Shown here piece by piece: positions 1 to 8,516 of a DNA stretch of 64,000 bases. The notes below the pieces were generated by a model. It saw nothing but the letters and a program-made list of their open reading frames with translations. It was not told the DNA's origin and made no database searches. The DNA comes from Selenomonas sp. AB3002. Lineage in GTDB: Bacteria > Bacillota > Negativicutes > Selenomonadales > Selenomonadaceae. The stretch spans positions 1,302,001 through 1,366,000 of the forward strand of contig NZ_JNIO01000008.1 in NCBI RefSeq assembly GCF_000702545.1, given 5' to 3'. The first letter of the stretch is position 1, and the number at the start of each line of letters is the position of its first letter. A program made the position numbers and the translations under genes.

Positions 1-46
1 CATAGATGGCTTCTATATCGCCAAAAACAGCTTTCCTGTATTCCAT
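1..46 (-). CDS. Start of a GNAT-type N-acetyltransferase (partial)
   Basis: Only the first 15 codons lie in the window (MEYRKAVFGDIEAIY). The pattern of an initial R-K-A followed by D-I-x-A-I is typical of the first strand and helix of GNAT acetyltransferases, which acetylate amines from acetyl-CoA. The ATG at 46 follows a GGGAAG-like SD and lies 33 bp downstream of the end of nth on the same strand, so it probably belongs to that operon. With so little sequence the substrate cannot be guessed, and the family call itself is tentative. Confidence 0.4.
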   Translation of the reverse strand, partial: MEYRKAVFGDIEAIY

Positions 47-79
47 ACAATCACTTCCCGGCCCGTCAAAGGGCCCTGT

Positions 80-718
80 TTATTTTCCTGGCACTGCACT
101 GGGGCACACCTCATGGAGGGGACAGTCAGTGCAAAGGGGATTCCTGGCCTTGCATAGTTTCCTGCCATGCCAGATCAGCCAGTGGTGGGCTGCAGACCAC
201 TTCTCTTTGGGAATAGCCTTCTGCAAGCCCTTTTCCACTTCCAAAGGCGTGGTGCCAACAGCCAGCTTCAGCCTGTTGGCCACCCGGAAGACATGGGTAT
301 CCACCGCAATGGCTGGATAATCAAAGGCCACGCTCATGACCACATTGGCCGTCTTCCTGCCCACCCCCGGCAGCTTCTGCAGGGCCTCGAAATCCTCGGG
401 CACCTGCCCACCATAGTCCTGCAAGAGCATCTGGCAGGCCGCCATGATGTTTTTTGCCTTGTTGCGGAAAAGCCCGCAGTCCTTGATTTCCTGCTCCAGC
501 GTCCCCAGTCCCAAGGCCAGGATTGCCTCAGGGGTGGGCGCCTTGGCAAAAAGCCTTTCCGTCACCACATTCACCCGCACATCTGTGCATTGGGCAGACA
601 GGATGACGGCAATCAGGAGCTCGAAGGGATTGCGGAACTTCAGGGCAGGCTTCACGCCTTGATAAATTTCCTCCAAAATGGCAATCTGCTGCTCCCTGAC
701 TGCCTTGGTCACCCGCAT
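80..718 (-). CDS. nth: Endonuclease III
   Basis: Bifunctional DNA glycosylase/AP lyase that removes oxidised pyrimidines in base-excision repair. The 212-residue protein has the full family layout: the helix-hairpin-helix LPGVGRKTANVV with the catalytic Lys, the catalytic Asp in AVDTHVFR, and the C-terminal 4Fe-4S loop with Cys spacing C-x6-C-x2-C-x5-C (CKARNPLCTDC and following). A longer reading frame runs upstream to 847, but its extra residues are the antisense of the preceding gene; the ATG at 718 (MRVTKAVREQQ) gives the normal family length. It starts 1 bp after the stop of the UPF0210 gene, so the two are probably translationally coupled. Confidence 0.95.
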   Translation of the reverse strand: MRVTKAVREQQIAILEEIYQGVKPALKFRNPFELLIAVILSAQCTDVRVNVVTERLFAKAPTPEAILALGLGTLEQEIKDCGLFRNKAKNIMAACQMLLQDYGGQVPEDFEALQKLPGVGRKTANVVMSVAFDYPAIAVDTHVFRVANRLKLAVGTTPLEVEKGLQKAIPKEKWSAAHHWLIWHGRKLCKARNPLCTDCPLHEVCPSAVPGK

Positions 719-719
719 A

Positions 720-2081
720 TCAGTTGGTAAGGCTCCGCACCGGCGCGGGAATGCGGCCGCCGCGGGCCACGAAGGCTGAGGAACTGTACTGGTTCCTGAC
801 GGGCACGATGGGGCAGTAGCCCAGGAGGCCGCCGAACTCCACCACATCTCCCACCTTCTTGCCGGGCACGGGAATCACGCGCACAGCCGTGGTCTTGTTG
901 TTGATCATGCCGATGGCAGCTTCATCGGCGATGATGCCGGAAATGGTGGCTGCGGAAGTATCACCCTCCACTGCAATCATATCCAGACCCACGGAGCAGA
1001 CGCAGGTCATGGCCTCCAGCTTCTCAATAGAAAGACTGCCCTGCTTGACGGCAGCAATCATGCCCTCGTCCTCGCTGACGGGAATAAAGGCGCCGGACAG
1101 ACCGCCCACATGGGAGCTGGCCATGAGGCCGCCCTTCTTCACTGCATCGTTCAGCATGGCCAGAGCAGCCGTGGTGCCGGGAGCGCCGCAGGCCTCCAGG
1201 CCCATTTCCTCCAGGATGCGGGCCACGCTGTCCCCTACGGCAGGCGTGGGAGCCAGGGAAAGGTCGATGATGCCAAAGGGCACCCCCAGACGCCTGGAAG
1301 CCTCGCGGGCCACCAGCTGGCCCACACGGGTGATCTTGAAGGCCGTCTTCTTGATGGTCTCTGCAATCTCCGTGCAGTCAGCCCCCTTGAGATCCTCCAG
1401 GGCATGCTTCACCACGCCGGGGCCGCTGACACCCACGTTGATGACCCGGTCACCCTCGGACACGCCGTGGAAGGCGCCTGCCATGAAGGGGTTGTCCCCG
1501 GGGGCGTTGCAGAAAATCACCAGCTTGGCGCAGCCCAAAGCCTGGGTGTCACGGGTGAGCTCGGCGGTGCGCTTCACCACTTCGCCCATCTCCCGCACGC
1601 AGTCCATATTGATGCCCGCCTTGGTGGAGCCCAGGTTCACAGAGGAACACACTATATCCGTGGAAGCCAGCGCCTGGGGTATGCTCTCGATCAGCACCCT
1701 GTCACCGTGAGTGTAGCCCTTCTCCACCAAAGCGGAGAAGCCGCCGATGAAGTTGACACCCACAGCCTTGCCAGCCCTGTCCATAGCCTCGGCCACAGGC
1801 ACGAAGCTGTCTGTCTTGCAGGCATCAGCCGCAATGGCAATGGGAGTCACAGAGATGCGCTTGTGGATGATGGGGATGCCGTACTCTGCCTCGATGTCCT
1901 CGCCGGTCTTCACCAGGAACTCTGCAGACTTGGTGATCTTGTCATAGACATTCTGGCAGAATTTCTCGAGATTGGGATGAGCGCAGTCCCTCAGGGAGAT
2001 GCCCATGGTGATGGTGCGCACATCCAGCTTGTTCTCGGTGATCATGCGGTTTGTTTCTAAGATATCATCTATAGTGATCAA
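720..2081 (-). CDS. UPF0210 / PFL-like family protein (DUF711)
   Basis: 453-residue member of the UPF0210 (DUF711) family, whose biochemical role is not established; members are distantly related to glycyl-radical-fold proteins. The N-terminus ([20 protein letters not shown]) and the glycine-rich C-terminal half are typical, and the length is usual. The start is a TTG at 2081, about 10 bp after a clear AGGAGG; the first ATG lies 12 codons inside and has no SD. It follows the small ACT-domain gene and precedes nth. The ACT/UPF0210 pairing recurs in many Firmicutes, which suggests amino-acid-responsive control, but that is inference. Confidence 0.9.
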   Translation of the reverse strand: MITIDDILETNRMITENKLDVRTITMGISLRDCAHPNLEKFCQNVYDKITKSAEFLVKTGEDIEAEYGIPIIHKRISVTPIAIAADACKTDSFVPVAEAMDRAGKAVGVNFIGGFSALVEKGYTHGDRVLIESIPQALASTDIVCSSVNLGSTKAGINMDCVREMGEVVKRTAELTRDTQALGCAKLVIFCNAPGDNPFMAGAFHGVSEGDRVINVGVSGPGVVKHALEDLKGADCTEIAETIKKTAFKITRVGQLVAREASRRLGVPFGIIDLSLAPTPAVGDSVARILEEMGLEACGAPGTTAALAMLNDAVKKGGLMASSHVGGLSGAFIPVSEDEGMIAAVKQGSLSIEKLEAMTCVCSVGLDMIAVEGDTSAATISGIIADEAAIGMINNKTTAVRVIPVPGKKVGDVVEFGGLLGYCPIVPVRNQYSSSAFVARGGRIPAPVRSLTN

Positions 2082-2114
2082 TGGTCTTGGTCCTCCTAAT
2101 CAGTTGAACGAAAC

Positions 2115-2387
2115 TCAGACGTTGTGCATGACGTTGAAGATGTCCTGATGCTGGGCCTTGATGTCCAGCCCCATTTCCTGGCCCTTCTCCTTCAGCACTT
2201 TCTGGAGGTCCACCAGGCTCATGCGGGCGTCCTCGCCCATCTCGGCTCTCATGACCATGTTGAAATAGCCATCCATGATGTTCTGGTTGATATTGAGGAT
2301 ATTGACGTTGTTTTCCGCCAAAACCTGGCTCACCATAGCGATAATGCCCACCCTGTCCTTGCCTACAATGGTAACTACCAGCTTCAT
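2115..2387 (-). CDS. ACT domain protein, UPF0237 family
   Basis: A 90-residue protein made of one ACT domain (MKLVVTIVGKDRVGIIAMVS, then NVNILNINQNIMDGYFNM). UPF0237 proteins resemble the small-molecule-binding ACT domains of the glycine cleavage regulator GcvR and normally sit next to a UPF0210 gene, as here (33 bp gap). It is the first gene of the leftward UPF0210-nth operon and probably senses an amino acid or partners the UPF0210 protein; neither the ligand nor the partner is shown by the sequence. Confidence 0.9.
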   Translation of the reverse strand: MKLVVTIVGKDRVGIIAMVSQVLAENNVNILNINQNIMDGYFNMVMRAEMGEDARMSLVDLQKVLKEKGQEMGLDIKAQHQDIFNVMHNV

Positions 2388-2473
2388 TTACACATCTCTC
2401 CCCATAGATAATAAAATGACTTTGCCAATGTAAACTCTTTAGCAACACGGCTAAACAAAAATTCAACACTCCT

Positions 2474-2502
2474 ATTATAACAAGGGTTATAACAAAAACC
2501 AA
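2474..2502 (-). promoter_or_regulatory. Promoter of the ACT-UPF0210-nth operon
   Basis: On the minus strand: -35 TTGGTT, 17-bp spacer, -10 TATAAT. The half-site TTGTTATAA is directly repeated across the -10 region with a 3-bp gap (CCC). The promoter lies about 90 bp upstream of the ACT gene. Confidence 0.6.
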
Positions 2503-2556
2503 TAGTCTGGCTGTAATTCTGTTTAGTTATGGTATGGGAAAAGAATCACATTCATG

Positions 2557-2585
2557 TTGACAATCAGCAAATTAGTACCTATAAT
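2557..2585 (+). promoter_or_regulatory. Consensus sigma-A promoter of the carboxyltransferase gene
   Basis: A perfect -35 TTGACA (2557-2562) and perfect -10 TATAAT (2580-2585) separated by 17 bp. Transcription would begin near 2592, giving a leader of about 140 nt before the ATG at 2735. Such a strong promoter fits an abundant central-metabolism enzyme. Confidence 0.85.
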
Positions 2586-2615
2586 ACAGTTGTGATGTAA
2601 ATTTAAGAAAAATCC

Positions 2616-2650
2616 CTACAACTGTAGGTTTTATGCGGGTTCTCCCGCAT
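2616..2650 (+). other. Two hairpins in the 5' leader of the carboxyltransferase gene
   Basis: The leader holds CTACA/TGTAG (2616-2627) and then ATGCGGG-TTCT-CCCGCAT (2633-2650). A short T-rich run follows about 11 bp later (2662-2669), so the second stem could act as an attenuator or mRNA stabiliser. I do not recognise a known riboswitch class. Confidence 0.4.
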
Positions 2651-2734
2651 GCAGAAGCATCTTTTTCTTCAATTTTCGTCTGTTTTATCTATAAGCCACA
2701 TTTATAGAATGATAGTATGAGGAGAGTGTTATTT

Positions 2735-4120
2735 ATGGCAAAGAATCCGGTCAAGATCACAGAAACGGTTCTCCGTGACGGCCATCAGTCCCTGGTTGCC
2801 ACCCGCATGCGCATCGGCGACATGCTTCCCCAGCTGGAAGCCCTGGACAAAATCGGCTACAACGCCCTGGAAGCATGGGGCGGTGCAACTTTTGATACCT
2901 GCCTCCGTTTCCTGGATGAAGACCCCTGGGAGAGACTGGATACCCTGAAAGCCAACCTGAAGACTCCTATCCAGATGCTGCTCCGCGGCCAGAACCTCCT
3001 CGGCTATAACCACTATTCCAATGACGTGGTGGAAAAATTCGTGCAGGCTGCTTCCCGTCACGGCATCGGCGTCTTCCGCATCTTCGATGCCCTGAACGAT
3101 GTGCGCAATCTGAAGGTAGCCATCAAGGCTGCTCTCGCCTGCCCCGAGAAGCCCCATGTCCAGGGCTGCCTGGTATACACCATCAGCCCGGTGCATACCA
3201 ATGAGAAATTCGTGGAACTGGCTAAAGAGCTGGAAGAGATGGGCTGCCATTCCGTCTGCATCAAGGATATGTCCGGCCTCCTGAAGCCCTATGTGGCAGA
3301 GGATCTGGTGAAGAAGCTGAAGGAAGCTCTCTCCATCCCCGTGGAACTCCACACCCACTGCACCTCCGGCTTCGGTCATGCCACTTACCTGAAGGCCGTG
3401 GAGGCAGGCGTTGACATCATCGACTGCGCCTTGGCTCCCTTCTCCAGCGACACTTCCCAGCCCTGCACCGAGACCATGGTGGCAGCTCTGGAAGGCACTG
3501 ACCGTGACACGGGCCTCGACCGTCAGGCCATGACCCCCATTTCCCAGCACTTCCTCTCCGTGAAGAAGCGCATCATCGATGAATTCAAGCTCAAGGGCTA
3601 TTTCGATATCAACCCCAACGTGCTGGACTTCCAGATTCCCGGTGGCATGCTTTCCAACCTGGCCAATCAGCTGAAAGAAGCCGGCATGGAAGACAAGTAT
3701 CAGGATCTCCTGGATGAGATGCCCCGCGTCCGCAAGGATCTCGGCTATCCGCCCCTTGTCACCCCGTCTTCCCAGATCGTGGGCACCATGGCTACCTTCA
3801 ACGTCATGAGCGGCGAGCGCTACAAGATGGTACCGAAGGAATTCAAGGATTTGGCCCGTGGCAAGTTCGGCCGCACTCCTGTGGCCATCGACCGCGACTT
3901 CCTCACCAAGACTCTCGGCATCGCTCCCGTGGACATCATTGATGACTGCTCCGTGGAAGATGCCAAGGCAGAGACCTTTGAGGAATTCAAGGCCGAGCTG
4001 GTGGAGAAGGGCTTCTTGAACCCCACCGACGAAGACGTACTTTCCTACGCTCTCTTCCCCCAGGTGGCAGAGGAATTCTTCCAGAAGCACTACCAGAAGG
4101 TTACCGCTTACAAGCGCTAA
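2735..4120 (+). CDS. Biotin-dependent carboxyltransferase subunit (oxaloacetate decarboxylase alpha / transcarboxylase 5S type)
   Basis: A 461-residue enzyme of the pyruvate carboxylase carboxyltransferase fold (DRE-TIM metallolyase superfamily). It opens with ITETVLRDGHQSLVATRM, holding the D and H-Q metal and substrate residues, and later shows the metal-ligand pair in ELHTHCTSG. It moves CO2 between oxaloacetate/pyruvate and a biotin carrier, in either oxaloacetate decarboxylase or the methylmalonyl-CoA transcarboxylase of the succinate-propionate pathway. The protein ends after the conserved C-terminal domain with no biotinyl (AMKM) domain, so the carrier must be separate; no carrier gene lies nearby. 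The ATG at 2735 is chosen over 2717 because GAGGAGAG lies about 8 bp before it. Which complex it serves is inference. Confidence 0.9.
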   Translation: MAKNPVKITETVLRDGHQSLVATRMRIGDMLPQLEALDKIGYNALEAWGGATFDTCLRFLDEDPWERLDTLKANLKTPIQMLLRGQNLLGYNHYSNDVVEKFVQAASRHGIGVFRIFDALNDVRNLKVAIKAALACPEKPHVQGCLVYTISPVHTNEKFVELAKELEEMGCHSVCIKDMSGLLKPYVAEDLVKKLKEALSIPVELHTHCTSGFGHATYLKAVEAGVDIIDCALAPFSSDTSQPCTETMVAALEGTDRDTGLDRQAMTPISQHFLSVKKRIIDEFKLKGYFDINPNVLDFQIPGGMLSNLANQLKEAGMEDKYQDLLDEMPRVRKDLGYPPLVTPSSQIVGTMATFNVMSGERYKMVPKEFKDLARGKFGRTPVAIDRDFLTKTLGIAPVDIIDDCSVEDAKAETFEEFKAELVEKGFLNPTDEDVLSYALFPQVAEEFFQKHYQKVTAYKR

Positions 4121-4132
4121 ACCTACCCACAC

Positions 4133-4177
4133 AAATAGGGAGGCTGACAGTCCATATGACTGTCAGCCTCCCTATTT
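4133..4177. terminator. Bidirectional terminator between convergent genes
   Basis: A perfect 19-bp inverted repeat (arms 4133-4151 and 4159-4177, 7-nt loop) with A-rich and T-rich flanks on both sides. It serves the carboxyltransferase gene on the plus strand and the symporter gene on the minus strand. Confidence 0.95.
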
Positions 4178-4190
4178 CATTTACATTATT

Positions 4191-5618
4191 TTACTTATGG
4201 TCCACGGGATTCTTGATTCCCCAGGCATGAACGCCCTCCACATTGCCCAGGATAGCCGGGTCAAAGACAGGCTCTATGCCCTGGTCCCTCTGGCTGATAT
4301 AGCTGTCCAGCGCAATGCGGGCATACTTGGCCAGGCGTATGACCGCATAGAGGTTGGTGAGGCACAGCAGGCCCATGAAGAGGTCCGCCAGGTTCCATAC
4401 CAGATTCAGCTCGGCCAGGCAGCCGAAAAGCACCATGGCCACCACACAGACCCGGAAGGCCTGCAGGCCGGCCTTGCCATTGCCTTCAAAGAAGGCAATG
4501 TTGATTTCCCCGTAGTAGTAGTTACCCACAATGGAGCTGAAGGCAAACATCAGAATCATCAGGGAAACGACACTGGGAGCCAGGCTGCCGAAGGCACTGG
4601 CCAGACTGGCCTGAGCCAGGGCAATGCCCGTCAGCTCACCACCCACCTGATACTGGCCAGTGAGAAGCACGATGAAAGCCGTGGCTGAGCACACCAGCCA
4701 GGTATCCACGTAAACGCCCAGAGCCTGTACCAGGCCCTGCTTCACAGGATGGGAGACATCAGCTGTAGCGGCGGCATTCGGCACAGAACCTTCACCGGCC
4801 TCGTTGGAGAAGAGCCCCCGCTTGACACCCGTCAGCACCACCGAACCCAATCCGCCCCCCACAGCAGCCTGGGGTGAGAAAGCATCATGGAAGATGAGGG
4901 CAAACATGCCCGGCACCTTGTCGATATTCAGCAGGGTTATAAGAACAGCAATAAAGATGTAGAAGCCTGCCATAATGGGCACCAAAACCCCGGCCACCCT
5001 GGCTATGCGGTTCACGCCGCCAAAGATGACCAGCGAAGTCATCACGCACAGGAAGATAGCCGTGGCATAAGGCGGAATGCCAAAAGCCGTGACAGCAGAC
5101 AGAGCGATGGTATTAGCCTGCACGGAGTTGTAGATAAGGCCGAAGGTGACGGAAATCAGTATGGCAAAGAGCTTGGCCACACCTCTCTGGCCCAGTCCAT
5201 TCTGAATATAGTAGGCAGGGCCGCCATGGAACTTGCCCTCCTCCCGGGGCAGCTTGTAGATCTGCGCCAGGGTACTCTCCACAAAACCCGTGGCACAACC
5301 TATGAAAGCTATGACCCACATCCAGAAAACAGCACCGGGACCGCCAGTGACAATGGCGATGGCCACGCCGGCAATATTGCCCACACCCACGCGGGAAGCT
5401 GTGCTGACGCAGAAAGCCTGGAAGGAGCTGATGGTCTTCCCCGCAGGCCTCTTGCCTATGCCCTCTGACAATACCCGGAACATCTCCGGCAACATGCGCA
5501 GCTGCACTAGTCCAGTGGTAAGGGTGAAATAGAGCCCGCAGCCCACCAGCACCACAATCAGCACGTAAGACCAGAGCAGAGTGTTGATACTATCAACTGC
5601 ACTGTTCAGTATGTCCAT
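4191..5618 (-). CDS. Sodium:alanine symporter family (AGCS) amino-acid carrier
   Basis: A 475-residue inner-membrane protein with about ten hydrophobic segments. Family features include the N-terminal LLWSYVLIVVLVGCGLYFT segment, the conserved SRVGVGNIAGVA motif near residue 95, the GGPAYYIQNGLG loop, and the SNEAGEGSVPNAAATA motif in the middle. AGCS carriers import alanine or glycine with Na+ (or H+). SD AGGAGG stands 10 bp before the ATG. It forms a single-gene unit between two terminators, and its promoter carries the palindrome described at 5671-5704. Exact substrate unproven. Confidence 0.93.
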   Translation of the reverse strand: MDILNSAVDSINTLLWSYVLIVVLVGCGLYFTLTTGLVQLRMLPEMFRVLSEGIGKRPAGKTISSFQAFCVSTASRVGVGNIAGVAIAIVTGGPGAVFWMWVIAFIGCATGFVESTLAQIYKLPREEGKFHGGPAYYIQNGLGQRGVAKLFAILISVTFGLIYNSVQANTIALSAVTAFGIPPYATAIFLCVMTSLVIFGGVNRIARVAGVLVPIMAGFYIFIAVLITLLNIDKVPGMFALIFHDAFSPQAAVGGGLGSVVLTGVKRGLFSNEAGEGSVPNAAATADVSHPVKQGLVQALGVYVDTWLVCSATAFIVLLTGQYQVGGELTGIALAQASLASAFGSLAPSVVSLMILMFAFSSIVGNYYYGEINIAFFEGNGKAGLQAFRVCVVAMVLFGCLAELNLVWNLADLFMGLLCLTNLYAVIRLAKYARIALDSYISQRDQGIEPVFDPAILGNVEGVHAWGIKNPVDHK

Positions 5619-5670
5619 AAATTATAATACCTCCTTTGATTTAGTGTACCTATACTATTACAACATAACT

Positions 5671-5704
5671 ATCATAACACGATTGTTCTGATTTTGTCGA
5701 CAAA
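5671..5704 (-). promoter_or_regulatory. Promoter with TTTGTCGACAAA palindrome (site 1 of 3)
   Basis: The perfect 12-bp palindrome TTTGTCGACAAA (5693-5704) ends in a GACAAA that stands exactly 16 bp before -10 TATGAT (5671-5676) on the minus strand. The same GACAAA-16 bp-TATRAT layout, with matching spacer bases (GAACAA), recurs at 55030-55069 and 62776-62815. The palindrome covers the -35 region of the symporter gene, as a repressor operator would. Confidence 0.5.
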
Positions 5705-5740
5705 CAAATCTCCCGGGTCATGCCAGCTCCACAAACAAAA

Positions 5741-5769
5741 AACTGACGCGTGCCTAGCATGCGTCAGTT
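5741..5769 (-). terminator. Terminator of the ctsR-dacF operon
   Basis: Arms AACTGACGC (5741-5749) and GCGTCAGTT (5761-5769); on the minus strand the stem is followed by TTTTTTG. It lies just past the dacF stop codon. Confidence 0.9.
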
Positions 5770-5778
5770 CTCTTATAT

Positions 5779-6933
5779 TTATAGACGGTCAAATACCGGC
5801 TCAAACACGCCTACCAGCCAGGAGAGGATATCCGAGCCCTGTCCTACGTTCTTATCCGCCAGGATATCCACCTCACCAACCTGCTCCCCCTTGTAAAGCA
5901 GCTTGGCCGTGCCTGCTTTCTGTCCTTTTTTCACAGGAGCCGCCAGCACTTTCTTTACATCGTAAACCACTTTGTAATTGCTTTTTTCCTCAGCATCTAC
6001 CAGAGGAAAGTTTATATCCTCTGCCAGATGGAGGTCTACTTTGGCTTCCCTGCCATCCTTGACCCAGGCGCTCCCCCTGAAGCGTTCCTTGTTCACCCCG
6101 CGCACCAGGCGGGTGTGCTCAAAGCCGTAGTCCAGGAGCTTTTCCGCATCCTTGAATCTGTCCTTGGGGGTTTCGGCGTGCATGACAATGACGATGAGCT
6201 CCAGCCCGCCCTGTTTGGCAGAGGCAGCCAGGCACCCCCCTGCCGCCTGGGTCCAGCCGGTCTTGATGCCCGTCATGCCCTCGTACTTGCCCAGAAGCTC
6301 ATTGGTGTTTTCTGCTGCCAGCATCTTGTTTTTGGGAATGCTCCAGCGCAACAGTGCCTTCTGCTGGCCCACGATTTCCCGGAATCTCTCATTCTGCATG
6401 ACGTGACGGGCCAGCTTTGCCATATCCCTGGCCGTGGAATAGTGTTCAGCATTTGTCAGGCCATTGGGATTCACGAAGTGGGTGTTCTCCATGCCCAGCT
6501 TCTCCGCCTTGGCATTCATCATCTCCGCAAAGGAAGAGACGGAGCCGCCTATCTGCTCAGCCAGGGCCACCGCCGCCCCATTATCCGAAAGCATCAGCAG
6601 GCCGTTCAGGAGCTCCGCGGAAGACAGCATTTCCCCGGGCAGGAGCCCCATGGGCACATCCTCGGTAGCCGCCGCATTGGCAGAAATCAGCACCTCCGTA
6701 TCAGCGCTGAGGTTTTCCAAAGTCAGCAGCCCCGTCATCATCTTGGTCATGCTGGCAGGATAGCGGCGCTCATCGGCGTTCTTCTCCCAGATGACTCTGC
6801 CGGTAGAGGCTTCCATAACTATAGCGGCATCGGCGCTGAGTTTTATGTCTTCCTGTGCTTCTGCCACAGGCACTTGCGCTACAGCCAGTACAAAACACAG
6901 ACATATTGCTGCAAATTTTCTTAAGCACCCCAT
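5779..6933 (-). CDS. dacF: D-alanyl-D-alanine carboxypeptidase (DacF/PBP5 type)
   Basis: Low-molecular-weight penicillin-binding protein that trims the terminal D-Ala from peptidoglycan pentapeptides in the periplasm. A signal peptide (hydrophobic AAICLCFVLAVA, then AEA) is followed by the three active-site motifs of the family: SMTK near residue 61, SDN near 120 and KTG near 226. A C-terminal PBP5-like beta domain and a terminal amphipathic stretch (LSWLVGVFEPVFDRL) could anchor it to the membrane. A GTG at 6948 is in frame, but the ATG at 6933 is preferred since AAAGGTGG lies upstream. It is the last gene of the ctsR operon, where Bacillus has disA. Confidence 0.92.
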   Translation of the reverse strand: MGCLRKFAAICLCFVLAVAQVPVAEAQEDIKLSADAAIVMEASTGRVIWEKNADERRYPASMTKMMTGLLTLENLSADTEVLISANAAATEDVPMGLLPGEMLSSAELLNGLLMLSDNGAAVALAEQIGGSVSSFAEMMNAKAEKLGMENTHFVNPNGLTNAEHYSTARDMAKLARHVMQNERFREIVGQQKALLRWSIPKNKMLAAENTNELLGKYEGMTGIKTGWTQAAGGCLAASAKQGGLELIVIVMHAETPKDRFKDAEKLLDYGFEHTRLVRGVNKERFRGSAWVKDGREAKVDLHLAEDINFPLVDAEEKSNYKVVYDVKKVLAAPVKKGQKAGTAKLLYKGEQVGEVDILADKNVGQGSDILSWLVGVFEPVFDRL

Positions 6934-6957
6934 CGGGGTAATTGCCACCTTTCTGAT

Positions 6958-8328
6958 TCATCTTGGCATAGCCAGCTTCAAGGCCTGGCTTACTGTCTCA
7001 GCGCCGTAAAGCTCTATGCCCTTTATCTCCCCGGCCAGCTGCCGGTAATTCTTCATGGGCAGCACCGCTGTCTTGAAGCCCAGACGCTTGGCTTCGTTCA
7101 CCCTGCTCTCAGCCTGGCTCACAGCCCGCACCTCACCGGAGAGGCCCACCTCGCCAAAGACGATGGTCTGGGGCCGCAGGAGCCTGTTGGCAAAGCTGGA
7201 GGCCATGGCGACGCAGAGCCCCAGATCTGCTGCAGGCTCATCAATGCGTATGCCGCCTGCCACCTTCACATACACATCGCAGGCACCAATGGACAGGTGC
7301 ACCCTTTTCTCCAGCACTGCCAGCAAGAGCTGGATCCGCTTGATATCCACGGAATCCGCCGTGCGCCTGGGCGGTACATAGGGAGTGGGTGCCACCAGGG
7401 CCTGCACTTCCACCAGCAAAGGGCGGGTTCCCTCCACCGTGGGAATGATCACCGTGCCCGTGTCCTGCTCCCGGTCGGAAAGAAAGAGCTTGGAGGCATC
7501 CGGCACATCCACCAGCCCCACTTCCCGCATTTCAAACAGCCCCAGTTCATTGGTACTGCCAAAGCGGTTCTTCACCGCCCTGAGCACCCTGTACTCGGCA
7601 TTGCGCTCACCTTCGAAGAAGAGCACCGTGTCCACAATATGCTCCAGCACCCGGGGGCCTGCCAGATTTCCTTCTTTCGTAACATGGCCAATTATGAATG
7701 AAGCTATACCACTGCTCTTTGAAATTCGCAGCAGGTCTACAGCGCATTCCCGCACCTGGGACACGCTGCCCGGGGCGCTCTGTATCTCAGGCTTGAACAC
7801 CGTCTGAATGGAGTCAATGACCAAGAGGTCCGGCTCCGCATTCATGACATGGGTTTCAATGGTGGAAAGGTTGGTCTCGCTCACCACCAGCAGGTTATCC
7901 GCAATGGCCTCAAGCCTGTCGGCCCTCATGCGCACCTGGCGGGTGCTCTCCTCGCCGGTGACGTAGAGCACCTTTCTCCCGGCGCGGGCAATCTCGGCGC
8001 AGACCCGCAGGGTCAGGCTGGACTTGCCTACCCCCGGATCCCCTACCAGCAGCACCATGGAACCGGGGATAACCCCGCCCCCCAGCACCCGGTCAAGCTC
8101 CCCGGAGCCGGTGGAAAAGCGGGGCATATCCTCCAGCTCCACCTCCCCTATGGGCTTGGGGGGCACAGCATCAGACAGCCCCGTGCGCGTTTCGCTTTCC
8201 TTTTCCGGCAGGGCGATTTCCTCCACCATGGTATTCCAGGCGCCGCAGCCAGGACACCTGCCCTGCCACTTGGGAGAGTCATAGCCGCACTGCTGGCAGA
8301 CGTATACGGTTTTCTTCTTCTTGGCCAT
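6958..8328 (-). CDS. radA: DNA repair protein RadA (Sms)
   Basis: RecA-like ATPase that helps process recombination intermediates and branch migration. The 456-residue protein begins with the C4 zinc finger (CQQCGY, then CPGCGAW), followed by Walker A GDPGVGKSS near residue 95, the RadA-specific KNRFG motif near 250, and a C-terminal Lon-protease-like domain. The ATG at 8328 is chosen because GGAGG stands 6 bp upstream; a longer frame to 8391 adds non-conserved residues. Its place in the ctsR-clpC operon is the same as in Bacillus. Confidence 0.96.
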   Translation of the reverse strand: MAKKKKTVYVCQQCGYDSPKWQGRCPGCGAWNTMVEEIALPEKESETRTGLSDAVPPKPIGEVELEDMPRFSTGSGELDRVLGGGVIPGSMVLLVGDPGVGKSSLTLRVCAEIARAGRKVLYVTGEESTRQVRMRADRLEAIADNLLVVSETNLSTIETHVMNAEPDLLVIDSIQTVFKPEIQSAPGSVSQVRECAVDLLRISKSSGIASFIIGHVTKEGNLAGPRVLEHIVDTVLFFEGERNAEYRVLRAVKNRFGSTNELGLFEMREVGLVDVPDASKLFLSDREQDTGTVIIPTVEGTRPLLVEVQALVAPTPYVPPRRTADSVDIKRIQLLLAVLEKRVHLSIGACDVYVKVAGGIRIDEPAADLGLCVAMASSFANRLLRPQTIVFGEVGLSGEVRAVSQAESRVNEAKRLGFKTAVLPMKNYRQLAGEIKGIELYGAETVSQALKLAMPR

Positions 8329-8346
8329 AGCAAGCCTCCAATAATA

Positions 8347-8380
8347 AGAGCCGCCCCCATCGAAGCCAGGAAGCGGCTCT
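8347..8380 (-). other. Hairpin between the small ORF and radA
   Basis: Arms AGAGCCGC (8347-8354) and GCGGCTCT (8373-8380). On the minus strand the stem is followed by TATTATT and then directly by the radA SD GGAGG, so it could act as a weak terminator, a processing site or a translation control element. Function not known. Confidence 0.4.
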
Positions 8381-8387
8381 GATATCT

Positions 8388-8516
8388 TCATCGATTTAGT
8401 ATACGCTTAATCAGCCGGATAGTCCAGCGTCCCAGCCAGACAATGGACCAAAAAAGATTCATGAAGAAGTTCAGTATTTTTCCCTTGGTAGTCTCAGGCG
8501 CCAGCTTATTGTCCAT
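8388..8516 (-). CDS. Small hydrophobic-basic protein, 42 residues, clpC-radA interval
   Basis: An ATG at 8516 overlaps the clpC stop codon by 11 bp and opens a 42-codon frame. The protein has a polar N-terminus (MDNKLAPETTKGKI), then a stretch with three Trp (FFMNLFWSIVWLGRW), then a basic end (TIRLIKRILNR). This looks like a short membrane-bound or amphipathic peptide. No known family is recognised. The tight overlap with clpC and position before radA argue for translation by coupling; no strong separate SD is seen within the clpC end. Whether it is made is unproven. Confidence 0.5.
   Translation of the reverse strand: MDNKLAPETTKGKILNFFMNLFWSIVWLGRWTIRLIKRILNR

Noticed and set aside
2729-4132. 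467-codon open frame antisense to the carboxyltransferase gene
   Set aside because: It is the mirror of a highly biased G+C-rich gene; the residues are rich in His, Gly, Leu and Val with no recognised domain and no SD.
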